A DNA stretch of 64,000 nucleotides from Ovis canadensis (Eukaryota; Chordata; Mammalia; Artiodactyla; Bovidae): assembly GCF_042477335.2 (NCBI RefSeq), contig NC_091246.1:18659001-18723000 (forward strand), written 5' to 3'. The translations under genes were made by a program, and so were the position numbers. Position 1 is the stretch's first letter, and every line of letters begins with the position of its first letter. A model generated the notes under the pieces. That model worked only from the letters and a program-made list of their open reading frames with translations, did no database searches and was not told the origin of the DNA. This document shows positions 10,701 through 22,270 of the stretch, piece by piece.

Positions 10701-11642
10701 TTAGGACAATACCAAAAGATTTCCTATCAGCAATTTTTTCACAGCTGCTTTCACCTCTTTATTTCGTAGACTGTAGATGATAGGATTCAACATTGGGGTT
10801 AATGCACCATATACCAAAGCTATAAATTTATCTATTTCCTGTGAATCTATAGCTGAAGGCTTCAGGTATGCGGAAAGAGCTGTCCCATAGAACAAAACAA
10901 CCACAGACAGGTGGGCTGCACATGTTGAAAAGGCTTTGCTTCGACCATCCTCTGAGCTGATTCTCAGGATGTTGAAGAGGATGAATGCATAAGAGATGCA
11001 AATTAGGAGCATTGGCATGGGAACAAGAAGTATGGTGAATACCAGCATGATTAACTTCACTTTGGAAGTGTCCACACAAACCAGTTTTAAGACAGCAAGA
11101 ATCTCACAAGCAAAATGATTGATCACACTATTACCACACAGAGACAACTGCAATACAAACACTGTTTCCACCAGGGCAGTGAAGCAGCCTGTCACCCAGG
11201 AGCCAACTGCAATCTGCACACAGACCCTCTTGTTTATGATAATGGGGTATCTTAGTGGGTTGCAGATGGCCACATATCGGTCATATGCCATCATGGACAG
11301 GAGCACACACTCGGTGGAGCCCATGGCCAGAGAGAAGTACATCTGAGCAGCACATCCTAAGAATGAGATGGTGTTTTCCCCTGAAATAAAGTTTATCAGC
11401 ATTGGAGGGAAAGCAGAAGAGGTATACCAGATGTCTAAACAGGAGAGATTGCTGAGGAAGAAGTACATAGGTGTGTGTAGGCGGGAATCCAAGATAGTGA
11501 TGGAGATCAGAATCATATTTCCCAGTAAGGTGATCAGGTACATCAGCAAGCACAGCACGAATATGATGATCTCACCTTTGGGGTAGTGGGAAAATCCCAG
11601 GAAGAAAAACATTGTTACAGATGTCAGATTTGCCTGGAACAT
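10701..11642 (-). CDS. OR13F1: Olfactory receptor, family 13 (OR13F1-like), intact
   Basis: A seven-transmembrane odorant receptor (class A GPCR) of 313 codons, the normal family length, in one uninterrupted exon from ATG to TAA. In olfactory neurons such receptors sit in the cilia membrane and signal through G-olf. Visible landmarks are: an N-glycosylation sequon at N5 (NLT); GN in helix 1 at 41-42; LHTPMYFFLSNLS at 55-67; C97 and C169 for the conserved disulfide, with further loop cysteines C179 and C189; MAYDRYVAIC at 118-127; SY at 217-218; KAFSTCAAHL at 236-245; PMLNPIIYSLRN at 283-294. I chose the start because it is followed directly by the family-typical short N-terminus with the sequon and has A at -3. 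No other coding gene is adjacent. Expression probably uses an upstream non-coding exon and single-receptor choice, as is usual for the family, but neither is visible here. The N-terminus, helix 2-3 and loop 2 resemble human OR13F1 from memory. An OR13C/D paralogue is the alternative. No defects were seen. Confidence 0.93.
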   Translation of the reverse strand: MFQANLTSVTMFFFLGFSHYPKGEIIIFVLCLLMYLITLLGNMILISITILDSRLHTPMYFFLSNLSCLDIWYTSSAFPPMLINFISGENTISFLGCAAQMYFSLAMGSTECVLLSMMAYDRYVAICNPLRYPIIINKRVCVQIAVGSWVTGCFTALVETVFVLQLSLCGNSVINHFACEILAVLKLVCVDTSKVKLIMLVFTILLVPMPMLLICISYAFILFNILRISSEDGRSKAFSTCAAHLSVVVLFYGTALSAYLKPSAIDSQEIDKFIALVYGALTPMLNPIIYSLRNKEVKAAVKKLLIGNLLVLS

Positions 11643-13480
11643 TTTATTATGTCAAGGTCATTTGTATATACACATAGAAAGATTATCATCATATATCATA
11701 CATAAAACACAAGATCTTCCCCATTTTTATTTTCTGGTATTTTTTCTTCACATCAACTTGCAGTATGTGCTTAACTGCTTCTCTAGCTTGGTAATAGTAT
11801 TATTAGTATGTATTTGAATAATTTATCATCAATAAGGAAAATTTTAAGTAGGGAGTCAGCAGATAAAGTATCTTCAAGATTTTCTTTTTGCTGTAATACT
11901 TTTTAAAGGTAAAGTTGGGAAAGGGCAAGGTTTATTACATAAATATCATGAGATCTTGAGGAAAGAAAATCTTATGGAGTCTTTCTTTTCCCAAAACCAC
12001 ATCTGTAACTGATAGATGGTGATGATATCAATTTACCTCTGAACCACTGGGATGATGTTTTTCCCATAGTTGGCTAACAGTCTTCTTACTTGGGAGTTTT
12101 TCTGTTTTCCAAGTTCAGTATCTTCTGTCAAAATAATTTTGGGAGATTTGTTTAGTAAAAATGATTTCTGCAACCAAAGATTAATTAACTGAAAAGCTTG
12201 AAAGTTAAACAAATCCAGGTTTTCCATCTTAAGCCCAGGAAAATGGTGATAGATATTCTCAGGATAGGACATATAGCAACATTTCCTTCATATAGCCAGA
12301 ATTTCCTTGACATTTGTGCTCCAGAAACATCCTCCAAAGGGCCATCCTTTCACTCTGTAAGGCAATTTAAGTTTTTTATTGCTTGTGAAAAGTTTCTAAT
12401 TCATGCAGCAAATTAAAGTTATAAATCTATTTGCACACTATGACAAATTCTGAAACTCCAGGGACAATGTCCCATAGATGCAATTATAGGTAGTAGCTGA
12501 TCTGCTCTAATTGTTGTGTTATTCAAATAAGAAATAAACATTTTCCTGTCTATGCTGACTTTGGGAAGGGGAACTCTGCTCTACTCCTAATGGTGTTATT
12601 AAATCAGTCAGTCAGGTTTTCAGTTGCTACTGTTTCTTTCTTTCTTTGACTATGGCAATGCCATTGATTGTCTTTCTCATTTAGGCAAGATTTACTGCAA
12701 CCATAATATAAACAGTTGATCAAAAGGGAGAAAAGAGATTGACTGACATCTGGCCCAAAGTCCCATGTCTGACTCACTGGTTCAATTCCTGTAGACCAAG
12801 GCTTATGTGGCTGCAGGTAAATCATTTAGGTTGGCATGAATGTGTCTAGGAGTAAATGTCAGAAGAGAACTTAACTTTAGGAATACATTCAGAAAAGTTA
12901 AATGGAGGCAGTGACTAAAACTGAGGAAGGTTGCCAAACTGACTCCCTGTTATATATAAAGCACAAAACCACACTTCTGCTTTGGAATTACATTAACACA
13001 CACTGAAAAGAAAAATTTAAAACCTACATGATAATTTCTGTCTGAAAAAGAAATTGCCAAAATTTTGACAAGTTTTCTCATGCTTATGAGTCTGTATTTT
13101 CCCCTATCTCCAATAATAGCAATAACATTTGATCACATACTTAAGCCAAAAATCTAGAAGTAATCTTTGAGTACTTTCCCCCTCTTATTACATACCCAGC
13201 TCAGAAGGAAGTCTGTCAGATCTTCCTAAAAAGTACATCTTAGACTTCCAACTTCTACTAATGATGAAGTATCTTGTGACAGAGTAGCTTAGATCAGACT
13301 CACCCTCATGCTACTAACAATCATAAACTCCAAATCAAGTATAAAATAGCAGCTATTTCATGGCACTTAAAAGTGATCAAAATCAGGCAGAACAGAAGGG
13401 AATTCAACCCATAAAAGATATGAACCAGACTGAATGATATCAACAGGGTTCTCCCCAGTCCATGTAGCAAATGTTACTCA
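11643..13480. other. 5' flank of the olfactory receptor gene
   Basis: This 1.8 kb upstream of the receptor start contains no BovB or Bov-tA, making it one of the cleaner parts of the window. A 5' non-coding exon and promoter would be expected here for this gene family, but I cannot place them by eye. There is no convincing open frame. Confidence 0.45.
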
Positions 13481-13559
13481 AGCAAAAAGTAGCAGCCCTG
13501 ATGTGAGAAATCAGATCAGCATTTGTGAAATCATTTACTACAGATAGGGACTTGAACCC

Positions 13560-14100
13560 TTGTGGCTGGGACTTGAACCCAGCCAAAACCCTGCTTGGCA
13601 CTTGAATCCACGTGACTTGGACTCAAACCCGGTCAAAACCCACAGTACCTGGTTTCAGGAGCTAACAAAGCTCAGGTTCTTAATGTCTCATTGCAGAAAG
13701 AATTCAGTGAGAGACAGAGTGATAGGTAAGAACTGGATTTATTCAGATACAGAAAGAAGCACACTCCACAGAGAGAGTGCGGGCCATCACAGAGGGCGAA
13801 TGCAACCCTGAAATTTGGCATGGTTAGTTTTTGTAGGCTGTGTAATTTCATATGCTAATGAGTGGGGGGGATTAATACAGATATTTTTGGGAAGGGGTGG
13901 AGATTTCCAAGATTTGGGGTACTTCCCACCCCCTTGGTCTTTTAACAGTGCCTTGGAACTGTCATGGCACCCCTGGATGTGTCATTTCACTTGCTGATTG
14001 AGGTCTAGTCTTGTCTGCCATCTTGGTCCCATTTCATTCTAATTGATTTTGTTGTGTCCTTGGACTACATCATTCTTTCAAATGTTGTGCCCTGCCCCTT
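13560..14100 (-). mobile_element. Degenerate endogenous-retrovirus LTR remnant (class not assigned)
   Basis: On the minus strand an AATAAA signal (13742-13737) precedes a stretch like an LTR R/U5 junction ('TCTGTCTCTCACTGAATTC', about 13695-13720). The plus-strand text (HYGCTAATGAGTGGG-like segment at about 13850-13870, 'TGCCATCTTGGTCCC' at about 14017) recalls old mammalian LTRs. No retroviral protein is present. The boundaries and family are inference only. Confidence 0.4.
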
Positions 14101-14269
14101 TCCATCCTGTTACATTTGTGGCTGCCAGAGTAGCTGGAAATTTAGGGATAAATCCTGGAAAAGAGGGAACCATTAAGGGGGAACCTAAACTTTGTGTAAA
14201 ATCTCTCATCTGACTGACCACTGAATGGGGAATGAAGAGAGTGAGTCTTCTTAGAACCCAAGTGCACAC

Positions 14270-14482
14270 TAAGTCACTTCAGTTGTGTCTGACTCTTCAA
14301 AACCCTATAGACTGTAGCCTGCCAGGCTCTTCTGTCCCTGAAATTCTCCATACAAGAATACTGGAATAGGTTGCCATGCCCTCTTTCAGGTGATCTTCCT
14401 GACTCAGGGATTGAACCCACAGCTCTTATGTCTCCTGCATTGGCAGGTGGATTTTTCACCACTAGTGCTGCTTGGGAAGCCC
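14270..14482 (-). mobile_element. Bov-tA SINE
   Basis: Reverse-oriented tRNA-derived SINE: the tail is 'CTAAGTCACTTCAGTTGTGTCTGACTC', the body is 'CCAGGCTCTTCTGTCCCTG', and the head is 'AGTGCTGCTTGGGAAGCCC'. It is diverged, with no clear duplication. Confidence 0.85.
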
Positions 14483-15091
14483 ATTAGAATCCAGGGGAAA
14501 ATGACAATTAGAAGGATAAAGAGTTGAACAGAGATTTAATGAGATGCTGATAGCAGGGGAGACAGAGTTTAGCATTCAAATCCCATCAAAAAGAAAGACT
14601 TGGTAAATACTTTTAGCTTTCCATTGAAACCCTAGTTGTTTTTCCATGCATCAGACAGACATATTGGCCCAGATAATGGGTGTGGTCCTACATGATATTT
14701 GCAGTTATATCACACAGAACATTTAAGAAGCATCTTATATCATACCCCAGTGAATTGTGTAGCATATGAAAATTCTTCAGAGCGTCATGTATTATAGATG
14801 AATGTATAACCATAGAAAGGTTTATTTTCTATAAATGATTATTTATTTAGTAACACCCTGAAAAGGGCAGTGAATAGATAAGTTCAGTTCATTCCAACAA
14901 ACATCATTAATCTCTGCTCAGAAATCCAGTTGATAAGGGGCCTATTCCGTATAATCTGTCTTTTTTTCCCCCTCTCCCCAAAGAGATTCCCCTGGTAAAG
15001 GAACTGAGTGGATCACTGGTAAGTTGTTTAATTCCTTCATCCTTAAGCAACTGAAAATTTCTGTCATAAGGTTTTTACACTTTACATTGAC
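14483..15091. other. Non-coding DNA, nothing recognised
   Basis: This 600-base AT-rich stretch lies between a SINE and a BovB fragment. There is no open frame or recognised repeat. Confidence 0.45.
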
Positions 15092-15629
15092 ACTTGCTCC
15101 TTGGAAGAAAACTTATGACCAACCTAGACAGCATATTAAAAAGCAGAGACATTACATTGCCAACAAAGGTCCATCTAGCCAAAGCTATGGTTTTTCCAGT
15201 AGTCATGACTGGATGTGAGAGTTGGACTATAAAGAAAGCTGAGCACTGAAGAACTGGTGCTTTTGAACTGTGGTGTTGGAGAAGACTCTTGAGAGTCCCT
15301 TGGACTGCAAGGAGATCCAACCAGTCCATCCTAAAGGAAATCGGTCCTGAATATTCATTGGAAGGAATGATGCTGAAGCTGAAACTCCAATACTCTGACC
15401 ACCTGATGTGAAGAACTGACTCATTTGAAAAGACGCTGATGCTGGGAAAGATTGAAGGGAGGAGGAGAAGGGGACAACAGAGGATGAGATGGTTTGATAG
15501 CGTCACCAACTCAATGGACATGAGTTTGAGTAAATTCCGGAAGTTGGTGATGGACAGGGAGGCCTGACGTGTTGCAGTCCATGGGGTCACAAAGTATCAG
15601 ACATGACTGAGTGACTGAACTGAACTGAA
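15092..15629 (+). mobile_element. BovB (RTE LINE) 3' fragment
   Basis: This covers the C-terminal part of the BovB frame from 'CTCCTTGGAAGAAAACTTATGACC' to the CTGAACTGAACTGAA tail. It has the 'GAATATTCATTGGAAGG' variant typical of the older BovB type in this window. The frame is broken. Confidence 0.9.
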
Positions 15630-15649
15630 GAACATAGAGTGAAAGAAAT

Positions 15650-17510
15650 TAAAGAACCATACTGTAACCCGCCCCCCCAAAAACACTATAAGTTCTAAAA
15701 TTAAATTTAGCTTAAAAGCTAATAGATGGAATACAATGGAATAAAATAATAATTTAAAACTTCACCCAAAAATACAGAAATAGGAGAAAACAGATAAGAA
15801 AAATGGGAGGGACAGATAGAAATCAAATAGTAAGACAATGGATTTAAACTAAAACATATTATTCATTACAGTAAATATAAATATTAAAAACTCCAGTTGG
15901 AAGACAGAGATGATGTGACTGGATATAAAAAAGGAAGATAAAACTTTGTTTTCAAAAGTACACTTCGTATAAAGATACAGAGAGGTTGAAAGTAAAAAGA
16001 TAAAGTTATAACAATCAAAGACTAAATGAAAGCTGGGATGGCAGGCAAATTCACTTCAAGAAATAGAGTATTGCCAGAAATAAATGATAAAATGGTCAAA
16101 GCATTAAGAAAACATCAAAATAAAAGCTAAATATATATGTGGATAATAGCATAGCTTCAAGTCTATGAAGCAAGAATCAACACAGCTAAAGGGTAAACAG
16201 ACAAATCTATTATTATATCATGAAAATCTTAATACTTCCCTTCAATAATTGGTAGAGTAAGTAAATAAGAATTTAGTGTGAATTTAAAAAATTGAAAAAT
16301 ATTGTCAAACAAATTGATACATTAAACTTTATAAAACACTATTCAAAAATTGCCAAATATATAATTTTTTCAAGTGAATATGGAATATTCACCAAGATAC
16401 ATATATGCTGGTTCAAAAAAAACTCAATAAATTTCAAAACACTGAAATTATGTAGATGTTTTCTGACCACAACAGAAATAAATTTTAAGCAAATTTAAAA
16501 ATAATACCTAGAAAATGCCAAAATACTTGTAAATTAAGCAATGTACTTCTAAATAATGTTTCAAGCAAGAAATCACAAGGGAAAGTCAAACATATCTTGA
16601 GTTAAATGGTCATGGAAATAGACTATGTCAAAATTTGTGGGATGCAGCTAAATCAGTGTTTAGACAGAAAGGAATAGTGTTAAATGACTAGACTAAGAAA
16701 GAAGAAAAGTTTTAGGTCAGCTACCTGAAATTTAAACTAAGGCTGGAAAAATAAGACCAAAGTAACTCAAAGTAAGTAGAAGGAAATAATGAAGAGCAGA
16801 AATAAATGATTAGAAAGCAACCCCCCCCACACACACCAAAATTAGAGAAGTGAACAAAGCCAGAAGTCAGTTAGTTGAAAAGATTAATGAAGAGGATAAA
16901 CCTCTAGCTAACTCATTAAGAAAAAAATGTGAAAGCACAAATTAAACACTTCAGGAATGAAAAAGGGGATATTACCACAACCTGGATAGCTTTGGTAGTG
17001 AATTTTGTCAATGTAAATAGTAAACAATATTAATCTTTCAGAACCATTTATATGAACTCAGAAAAGAAGATAAGCTTCCAGCTATCAGGAGAGAACACCT
17101 ATGAGACTTTTTTATGAGTTCATCAAACTCTGGTACTAGCAAAACCTGATGAGAATATTATGATCAAAGCAAATTATAGGCCAGTATTACTAGTGGCTTT
17201 AGAGTCAATAACTATCTCTAAAATATTAGTAAATAGCATCCACCATATCAAAAGGGTACCAAAAGGATATATCATGAACAAGAGGGTGTTATAAAAAAAA
17301 GGAAAGGTAGGTTTAGTATCTGAATATAGCCAATTAATTTTATCACTTTAATAGAATAGGGGAAAAATTCTTATGACCATGTATATAAATACAAATAAAA
17401 CATTTTTATAAAAATTCAAACTTTACTTATGAAAGTAAAATCTTACAAAAGCTCTCTGCAAACTAACAGTAAAAGAATACTTTTAAAAGGACCTCAGTAA
17501 TATAATAAAA
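15650..17510 (+). mobile_element. Old L1 ORF2 body (first copy)
   Basis: This AT-rich, purine-biased sequence follows the order of mammalian L1 ORF2. It has the endonuclease-like segment (about 15880-16480, with 'TTTCTGACCACAACAGAAAT' at about 16460), then 'GGGATGCAGCTAAATCAGTG' near 16640, then the early reverse-transcriptase segment (about 17150-17500). It is riddled with stops and indels. It ends in the same region of ORF2 in which the second copy restarts at about 18055. Confidence 0.65.
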
Positions 17511-18050
17511 CAGGAGTTATCAGAGCTTGTCCCCTCACAGAAACATCAGTTTGAGTAACTATCTACAGATGAAAATACTTTCACAAGAGTTAAGGATTCT
17601 AAGCAAGAGAGTAAAGATTGGAAAACCTTCTGGATTTCCACTGAAGCTCAGCACAGAATTAAGAAAAGATCTATTAAAAAGTAAAATGAATGTTTCTCAT
17701 CATCTATGTCATCCTTCTTCTAAGACCTAGCAGTGCAGTTCATAGAGAGACTCCCAGTTCAATGAAGAAGAAAAGTGAAATGTATACCTGACTTTGCCAT
17801 GGAACCCAGGACCAGGCTTACCACAGTGAACTCTGGCACCAGGCTAGCACCTGTTGTCCAAGGCTCCAGGCTTCCCCTTCCAGATCTAGGCTCCTGGCCA
17901 TCACAATGCCAGTCCAGGCTCCAAGGTTCCAGCGTCCAGTTCAGCCCCTATGGACCCAAGCTCAATACCTGCCCCTGGTGACCCAGCTTCCAGGCCTACG
18001 CTAGGTTTAGTTGTCGCCTGCAGCCCCAGGATCTGGAGCACCTGCCACTG
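17511..18050. other. Unassigned insert between two L1 bodies, with a GC-rich core
   Basis: About 540 bases are unlike their surroundings. The first half is mixed. The second half (about 17795-18045) is GC-rich with many degenerate CCAGGCTCC-like units. L1 5' UTRs are GC-rich and can be repetitive, so a retained 5' UTR of the next L1 is possible, but I cannot confirm it. Open frames here (for example 17775-17981) look like by-products of the composition. Confidence 0.4.
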
Positions 18051-18125
18051 ATAATTTTGATAGATGCAGAAATATGTATTTGACAAAATTCAACACACTT
18101 TTATGATAAAAACTTTTGACAAATT

Positions 18126-18334
18126 CCCTTGTGGGGCTTCCTTTGTGGTTCAGCTGGTAAAGAATCTGCCTGCAACGTGGGAGACTTGGCTTCGATCTCT
18201 GGGTTGGGAAGATCCCCTGGAAAAGGGAAAGACTACCTACTCCAGTATTCTTGCCTGGAAAATTCAGTGAACTGTATAGTCCATGGGGTTGCAAAGAGTC
18301 AGAAACGACTCAGCAACTTTCACTTATCATTTCA
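18126..18334 (+). mobile_element. Bov-tA SINE with 12-bp target-site duplication, inside L1
   Basis: A typical head 'GGGGCTTCCTTTGTGGTTCAG' is followed by 'GGGAAGATCCCCTGG' and a TTTCACTT-type tail. The direct repeat TTTTGACAAATT flanks it at 18114-18125 and 18335-18346, within L1 sequence. Confidence 0.9.
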
Positions 18335-19130
18335 TTTTGACAAATTATAAGAAATGTACCTAAACATTATAAAGGCCATATATAACAAGCCGACAACTAA
18401 CTTCATAACCAAAGGTGAAAAGTTAAAAGCTTTTCCTTCAGGATAAGAAACAAGACAAATGTTCCCACTCTTGCTACTTCAATTCAATATAGTGCTAGAA
18501 GTTTTAGCCAGTGTAATTAGAAAAGAAGAAGAAATAAAAGGTATCCAAATTGAAAAGTAAGGAGTAAGATTGCCTGTGTCTGACACTTATACATACAAAA
18601 CCCTAGAATCTCTAGCAAAAAAAGAAAAAGCAGAACTAATAAACAATCTCAGTAAGTTGCAAGATACAAAAATCAGCACACAAAAGCCAGTTATATTTCT
18701 ATACACTAACAATTAGCATGAAAAGATATTAAGAAAACAATATATGATAGTATCAAAAGTAATAAAATACATATGAATACATTTAATTAAGAAGGTGAAA
18801 GATACATACAGTAAAAATTACAAGACACTGATGAAAGAAATTGAAAAAGACAAATAAATGGAAAGATATTCTATGCTCATAGATTAGAACAATTAATATT
18901 GTTAAAATGTCATACCATCCCAAGCAATCTACAGATTCAGTGCATACCTACTAAAATTGTGATGACATTTTCTGCAGAAATAGAAAAAGCAATCCTAAAG
19001 TTTATACAGAATCACGAAAGACCTCAAATAGCCAAAACAATCTTGAGAAAGATCAAATCTGGAAGTATCACTCTTCCTAAATTCAAAATATACTATAAAG
19101 CTGTAGCAATTAAAACAGTATGATACTGGT

Positions 19131-19319
19131 GAAAGTGAAAGTTGCTCAGTCATGTCTGACTCTTTGCAACCCCATGGACTACACAGTCCGTGGGATTCTC
19201 TAGGCCAGAATACTGGAGTGGGTTGCCATGCCCTTCTCCAGGGGATCTTCCCAACCCAGGGATTGAACCCAGGTCTCCTGCATTGCAGGCATATTCTTTA
19301 CCAGCTGTGCCACAAGGGA
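19131..19319 (-). mobile_element. Bov-tA SINE inside L1
   Basis: Reverse orientation: tail 'GTGAAAGTGAAAGTTGCTCAGTC', B-box region GGGATTGAACCCAGGTC, and head 'CAGCTGTGCCACAAGGGAA'. L1 sequence continues on both sides. Confidence 0.88.
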
Positions 19320-20790
19320 ATAAATAGACAAATTGAGCAATGGAAGAGAATAAGAGACCAGAAATAAATCCATATGTTAATAATTTATAATCAGTTAATC
19401 TTTGACAAAAGTGCCTAGATTATAGCAATAGTCTCTTCAGTAAAGGGTGTTTGTAAAACTGGATATACACGTGTAGAAGAATGAAATCAGATCCTTATCT
19501 CATACCATCTACTAAAATCACCTCAAAATGGATTAAAGACTTAAATATGAGTTAAAACTGTAGAATTACTAGTAGAAAACAGGAGAAAAGCTTTCTGACA
19601 CTGGTCTTGACAATGACTTTTGATTATAAGTCCCAAAGCACAGGCAACGAAAGCAAAAATGGGCAATTCAGCTTGCGCCAAAGTAAAAAGTTTCTGTCCA
19701 GCAAAGAGAATAATAGAGTGAAGGGTATGACTATGGAATGGGAGAAAATATTTGTAAAACATATATATGATAAGGTCTAAAGGAACTCGAACAACTCAAT
19801 GGCAAAAAAATAAATACCCCATTAAAAAAATCGGTGAAAGACCTGAATAGACATTTTCCAAAGAAGATATAGAAATAGCCAATAGGTACTTGAGAAAGAA
19901 AATGCTCAACATAACTAATCATCAGGAACATGTATATCAAAACTACATTGAGATATCACCTAACATCTGTTAGAATGGCTATTATTAAAAAAAATAAAAT
20001 ATTGGTGAGGATGTGGAGAATAGGGAACCTTGTATACTATTGGTGAGAGTATAAATTAATACTGCTATTATGGAAAGCAGTATGGAGGTTCCTCAAAGAA
20101 GTTGTACTACCATTTGCTTCTGGGTATATATTTAAAGGAAATGAAATCAGTATCTCATAAAGGTATCTCTGCTCCCATGTTCATTGTAGCTTTATTCACA
20201 ATAGCCAAGATAATGGAATCAACCTAAGTGTCTATTGATATATGAATGGAAAGAAAATGTGGTATATTCATAAAGTACCATTTAGCTTTAAAACAGAAGA
20301 ACATCCTGCCACATGCTACAGTAAAGATGAATCTCAAGGATATTACACTAAGTGAAATAAGCCAGGCACAGAAAGAAAATGGTACAAGATCTCATTTATA
20401 TGTGGATTCTAAAACACTTGAATTCATTGGATAATAGAATAGAATGATATTAGGGATTCAAGATTAGAGAACTGTGAAGAGATTTTGGTAAAATGGTACA
20501 AAGTTTTAGTTATGCAGGATGAATCACTTCTGGAGATCTAATGTACAGCATGGTGAAAATAGTTGATAATACTATATTTTACACTTAAATTTTTTAAGAG
20601 AGTAGATCTTAAATGTTCTCTCCATATACCCTCAAAAATAACTATGTAAGGTGATGGATATGTTAATTAGTTTTATTTTGATAATAATTTCACAATGTAT
20701 ACACATTTTAAAACATCACATTATGCATCATAAATATATAACTTTTTGTTTGTCAATTGTACCTATATAAAGCTGGAGAAAAAAGTACGC

Positions 20791-20793
20791 AAT

Positions 20794-20825
<32 letters not shown>
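20791..20825. repeat. (AAC)n microsatellite at L1 3' end
   Basis: About eleven AAC units lie directly after the L1 3' UTR, so this is probably a mutated A-rich tail. Confidence 0.9.
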
Positions 20826-20966
20826 AGGATACTGCCAAAACATAAAAAGGACATCTGTGGCAACTTCAGCTAACATAAAATATAAGGAAAGAAGAGCTGA
20901 AGTATTAAATTTTGAATATCATGACATTTGAAATTTTCTTTTATGGCTGTTGATGTTTTTCAGCTC

Positions 20967-21256
20967 CATTCAGTTCAGTTCAGTTGCTCAGTCATGTCCG
21001 ACTCTTTGCGAACCCATGGACTGCAGCACACCAGGCCTCCCTATCCATCGTCAACTCCCGGAGTTTACTCAAACTCATGTCCACTGAGTCAGTGATGCCA
21101 TCCAACCATCTCATCCTCTGTCGTCCCCTTCTCCTCCTGCCTTCAATCTTTCCCAGTATCAGAGTCTTTTCAAATGAGTCAGTTCTTCGCATCAGGTGAC
21201 CAACATATTGGAGTTCAGTTTCAACATCAGTCCTTCCAATGAATATTTAGGACTGA
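20967..21256 (-). mobile_element. BovB, outer copy, 3' part (split)
   Basis: Minus-strand BovB 3' end, from the ATTCAGTTCAGTT repeat to 'GAATATTTAGGACTGATT'. The same element continues at 22271-22352 after a plus-strand BovB inserted in it. It is of the older 3' type. Confidence 0.88.
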
Positions 21257-22270
21257 TTTGTGGAAAATTCTGAAAGAGATGGGAATAGCAGACCACTTGA
21301 CCTGCTGCTTGACAAATCTATATGCAGGTCAGGAAGCAACAGTTGGAACTGGATGTGGTACAACAGACTGATTCCAAATAGGAAAAGGAGTACATCAAGG
21401 CTGTATATTGTCACCTTGCTTATTTAATTTATGTGCAGAGTACATCATGAGAAACACTGGGCTGGAAGAAGCACAAGCTGGAATCAAGATTGCCAGGAGA
21501 AATATCAATAGCCTCAGATATGCAGATGATACCACCCTAATGGAAGAAAGTGAAGAGGAACTAAAAAGCCTCTTGATGAAAGTGAAAGAGGAGAGTGAAA
21601 AAGTTGGCTTACAACTCAACATTCAGAAAATGAAGATCATGGCATCTGGTCCCATCACTTCACGGGAAATAGATGGGGAAACAGTGTCAGACTTTTTTTG
21701 GGCTCCAAAATCACTGCAGATGGTGATTGCAGCCATGAAATTAAAAGACGCTTACTCCTTGAAAGAAAAGTTATCACCAAGCAGAGATATTACTTTGCCA
21801 AGAAAGGTCAGTCTAGTCAGAGCTATGGTTTTTCCAGTGGTCATGTATGGATGTGAGAGTTGGACTGTGAAGAAAGCTGAGCACAGAAGAATTGATGCCT
21901 TTGAACTGTGGTGTTGGGGAAGGCTCTTGAGAGTCCCTTGGACTGCAAGGAGATCCAACCAGTCCATTCTTGAAGGAGATCAGCCCTGGGATTTCTTTGC
22001 AAGGACTGATGCTGCAGCTGTAACTCCAGTACTTCGGCCACCTCATGCGAAGAGTTGACTCATTGGAAAAGACTCTGATGCTGGGAGGGATTGGGGGCAG
22101 GAGGAGAAGGGGATGACAGAGGATGAGAGTGCTGAATGACATCACGGACTCGATGGACATGAATTTGAGGAACTCTGGGAGTTGGTGATGGACAGGGAGG
22201 TCTGGCGTGCTGCATTCATGGGGTCGCAAAAGTCGGGCATGACTAAGTGACTGAGCTGAACTGAACTGAA
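21257..22270 (+). mobile_element. BovB, inner copy, inserted head-to-head in another BovB
   Basis: About 1 kb of plus-strand BovB from 'TGTGGAAAATTCTGAAAGAG' to the GAACTGAACTGAAC tail. A 216-codon frame (21408-22058) is open, with SLRYADDTTLMEESEEELKS carrying the YADD box, then a region equivalent to the C-terminal domain. An internal stop or frameshift is present downstream. It is of the younger 3' type, consistent with being the later insertion. Confidence 0.9.

Larger units (their letters stand above)
18051..20790 (+). mobile_element. Old L1 ORF2 3' half and 3' UTR (second copy)
   Basis: This continues from 'TTTGACAAAATTCAACACAC' through the late reverse-transcriptase segment ('GGCCATATATAACAAGCCGAC'), the C-terminal cysteine-rich region and the 3' UTR. 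The 3' UTR ends 'AGGTGATGGATATGTTAATTAG' then 'CACAATGTATACACATTTTAAAAC' and 'ACCTATATAAAGCTGG'. An (AAC)n tail follows. SINEs at 18126-18334 and 19131-19319 interrupt it. The frame is dead. Confidence 0.8.

Noticed and set aside
11119-11586. Open stretches on the plus strand and in other frames within the receptor gene
   Set aside because: They are shadows of the olfactory receptor coding region.
20791-20825. Regular short repeats that could suggest a CRISPR-like array
   Set aside because: It is a simple AAC microsatellite with no spacers, and the genome is mammalian.
20746-20931. Asparagine-repeat open frame
   Set aside because: It is the translation of the (AAC)n tail of an L1.
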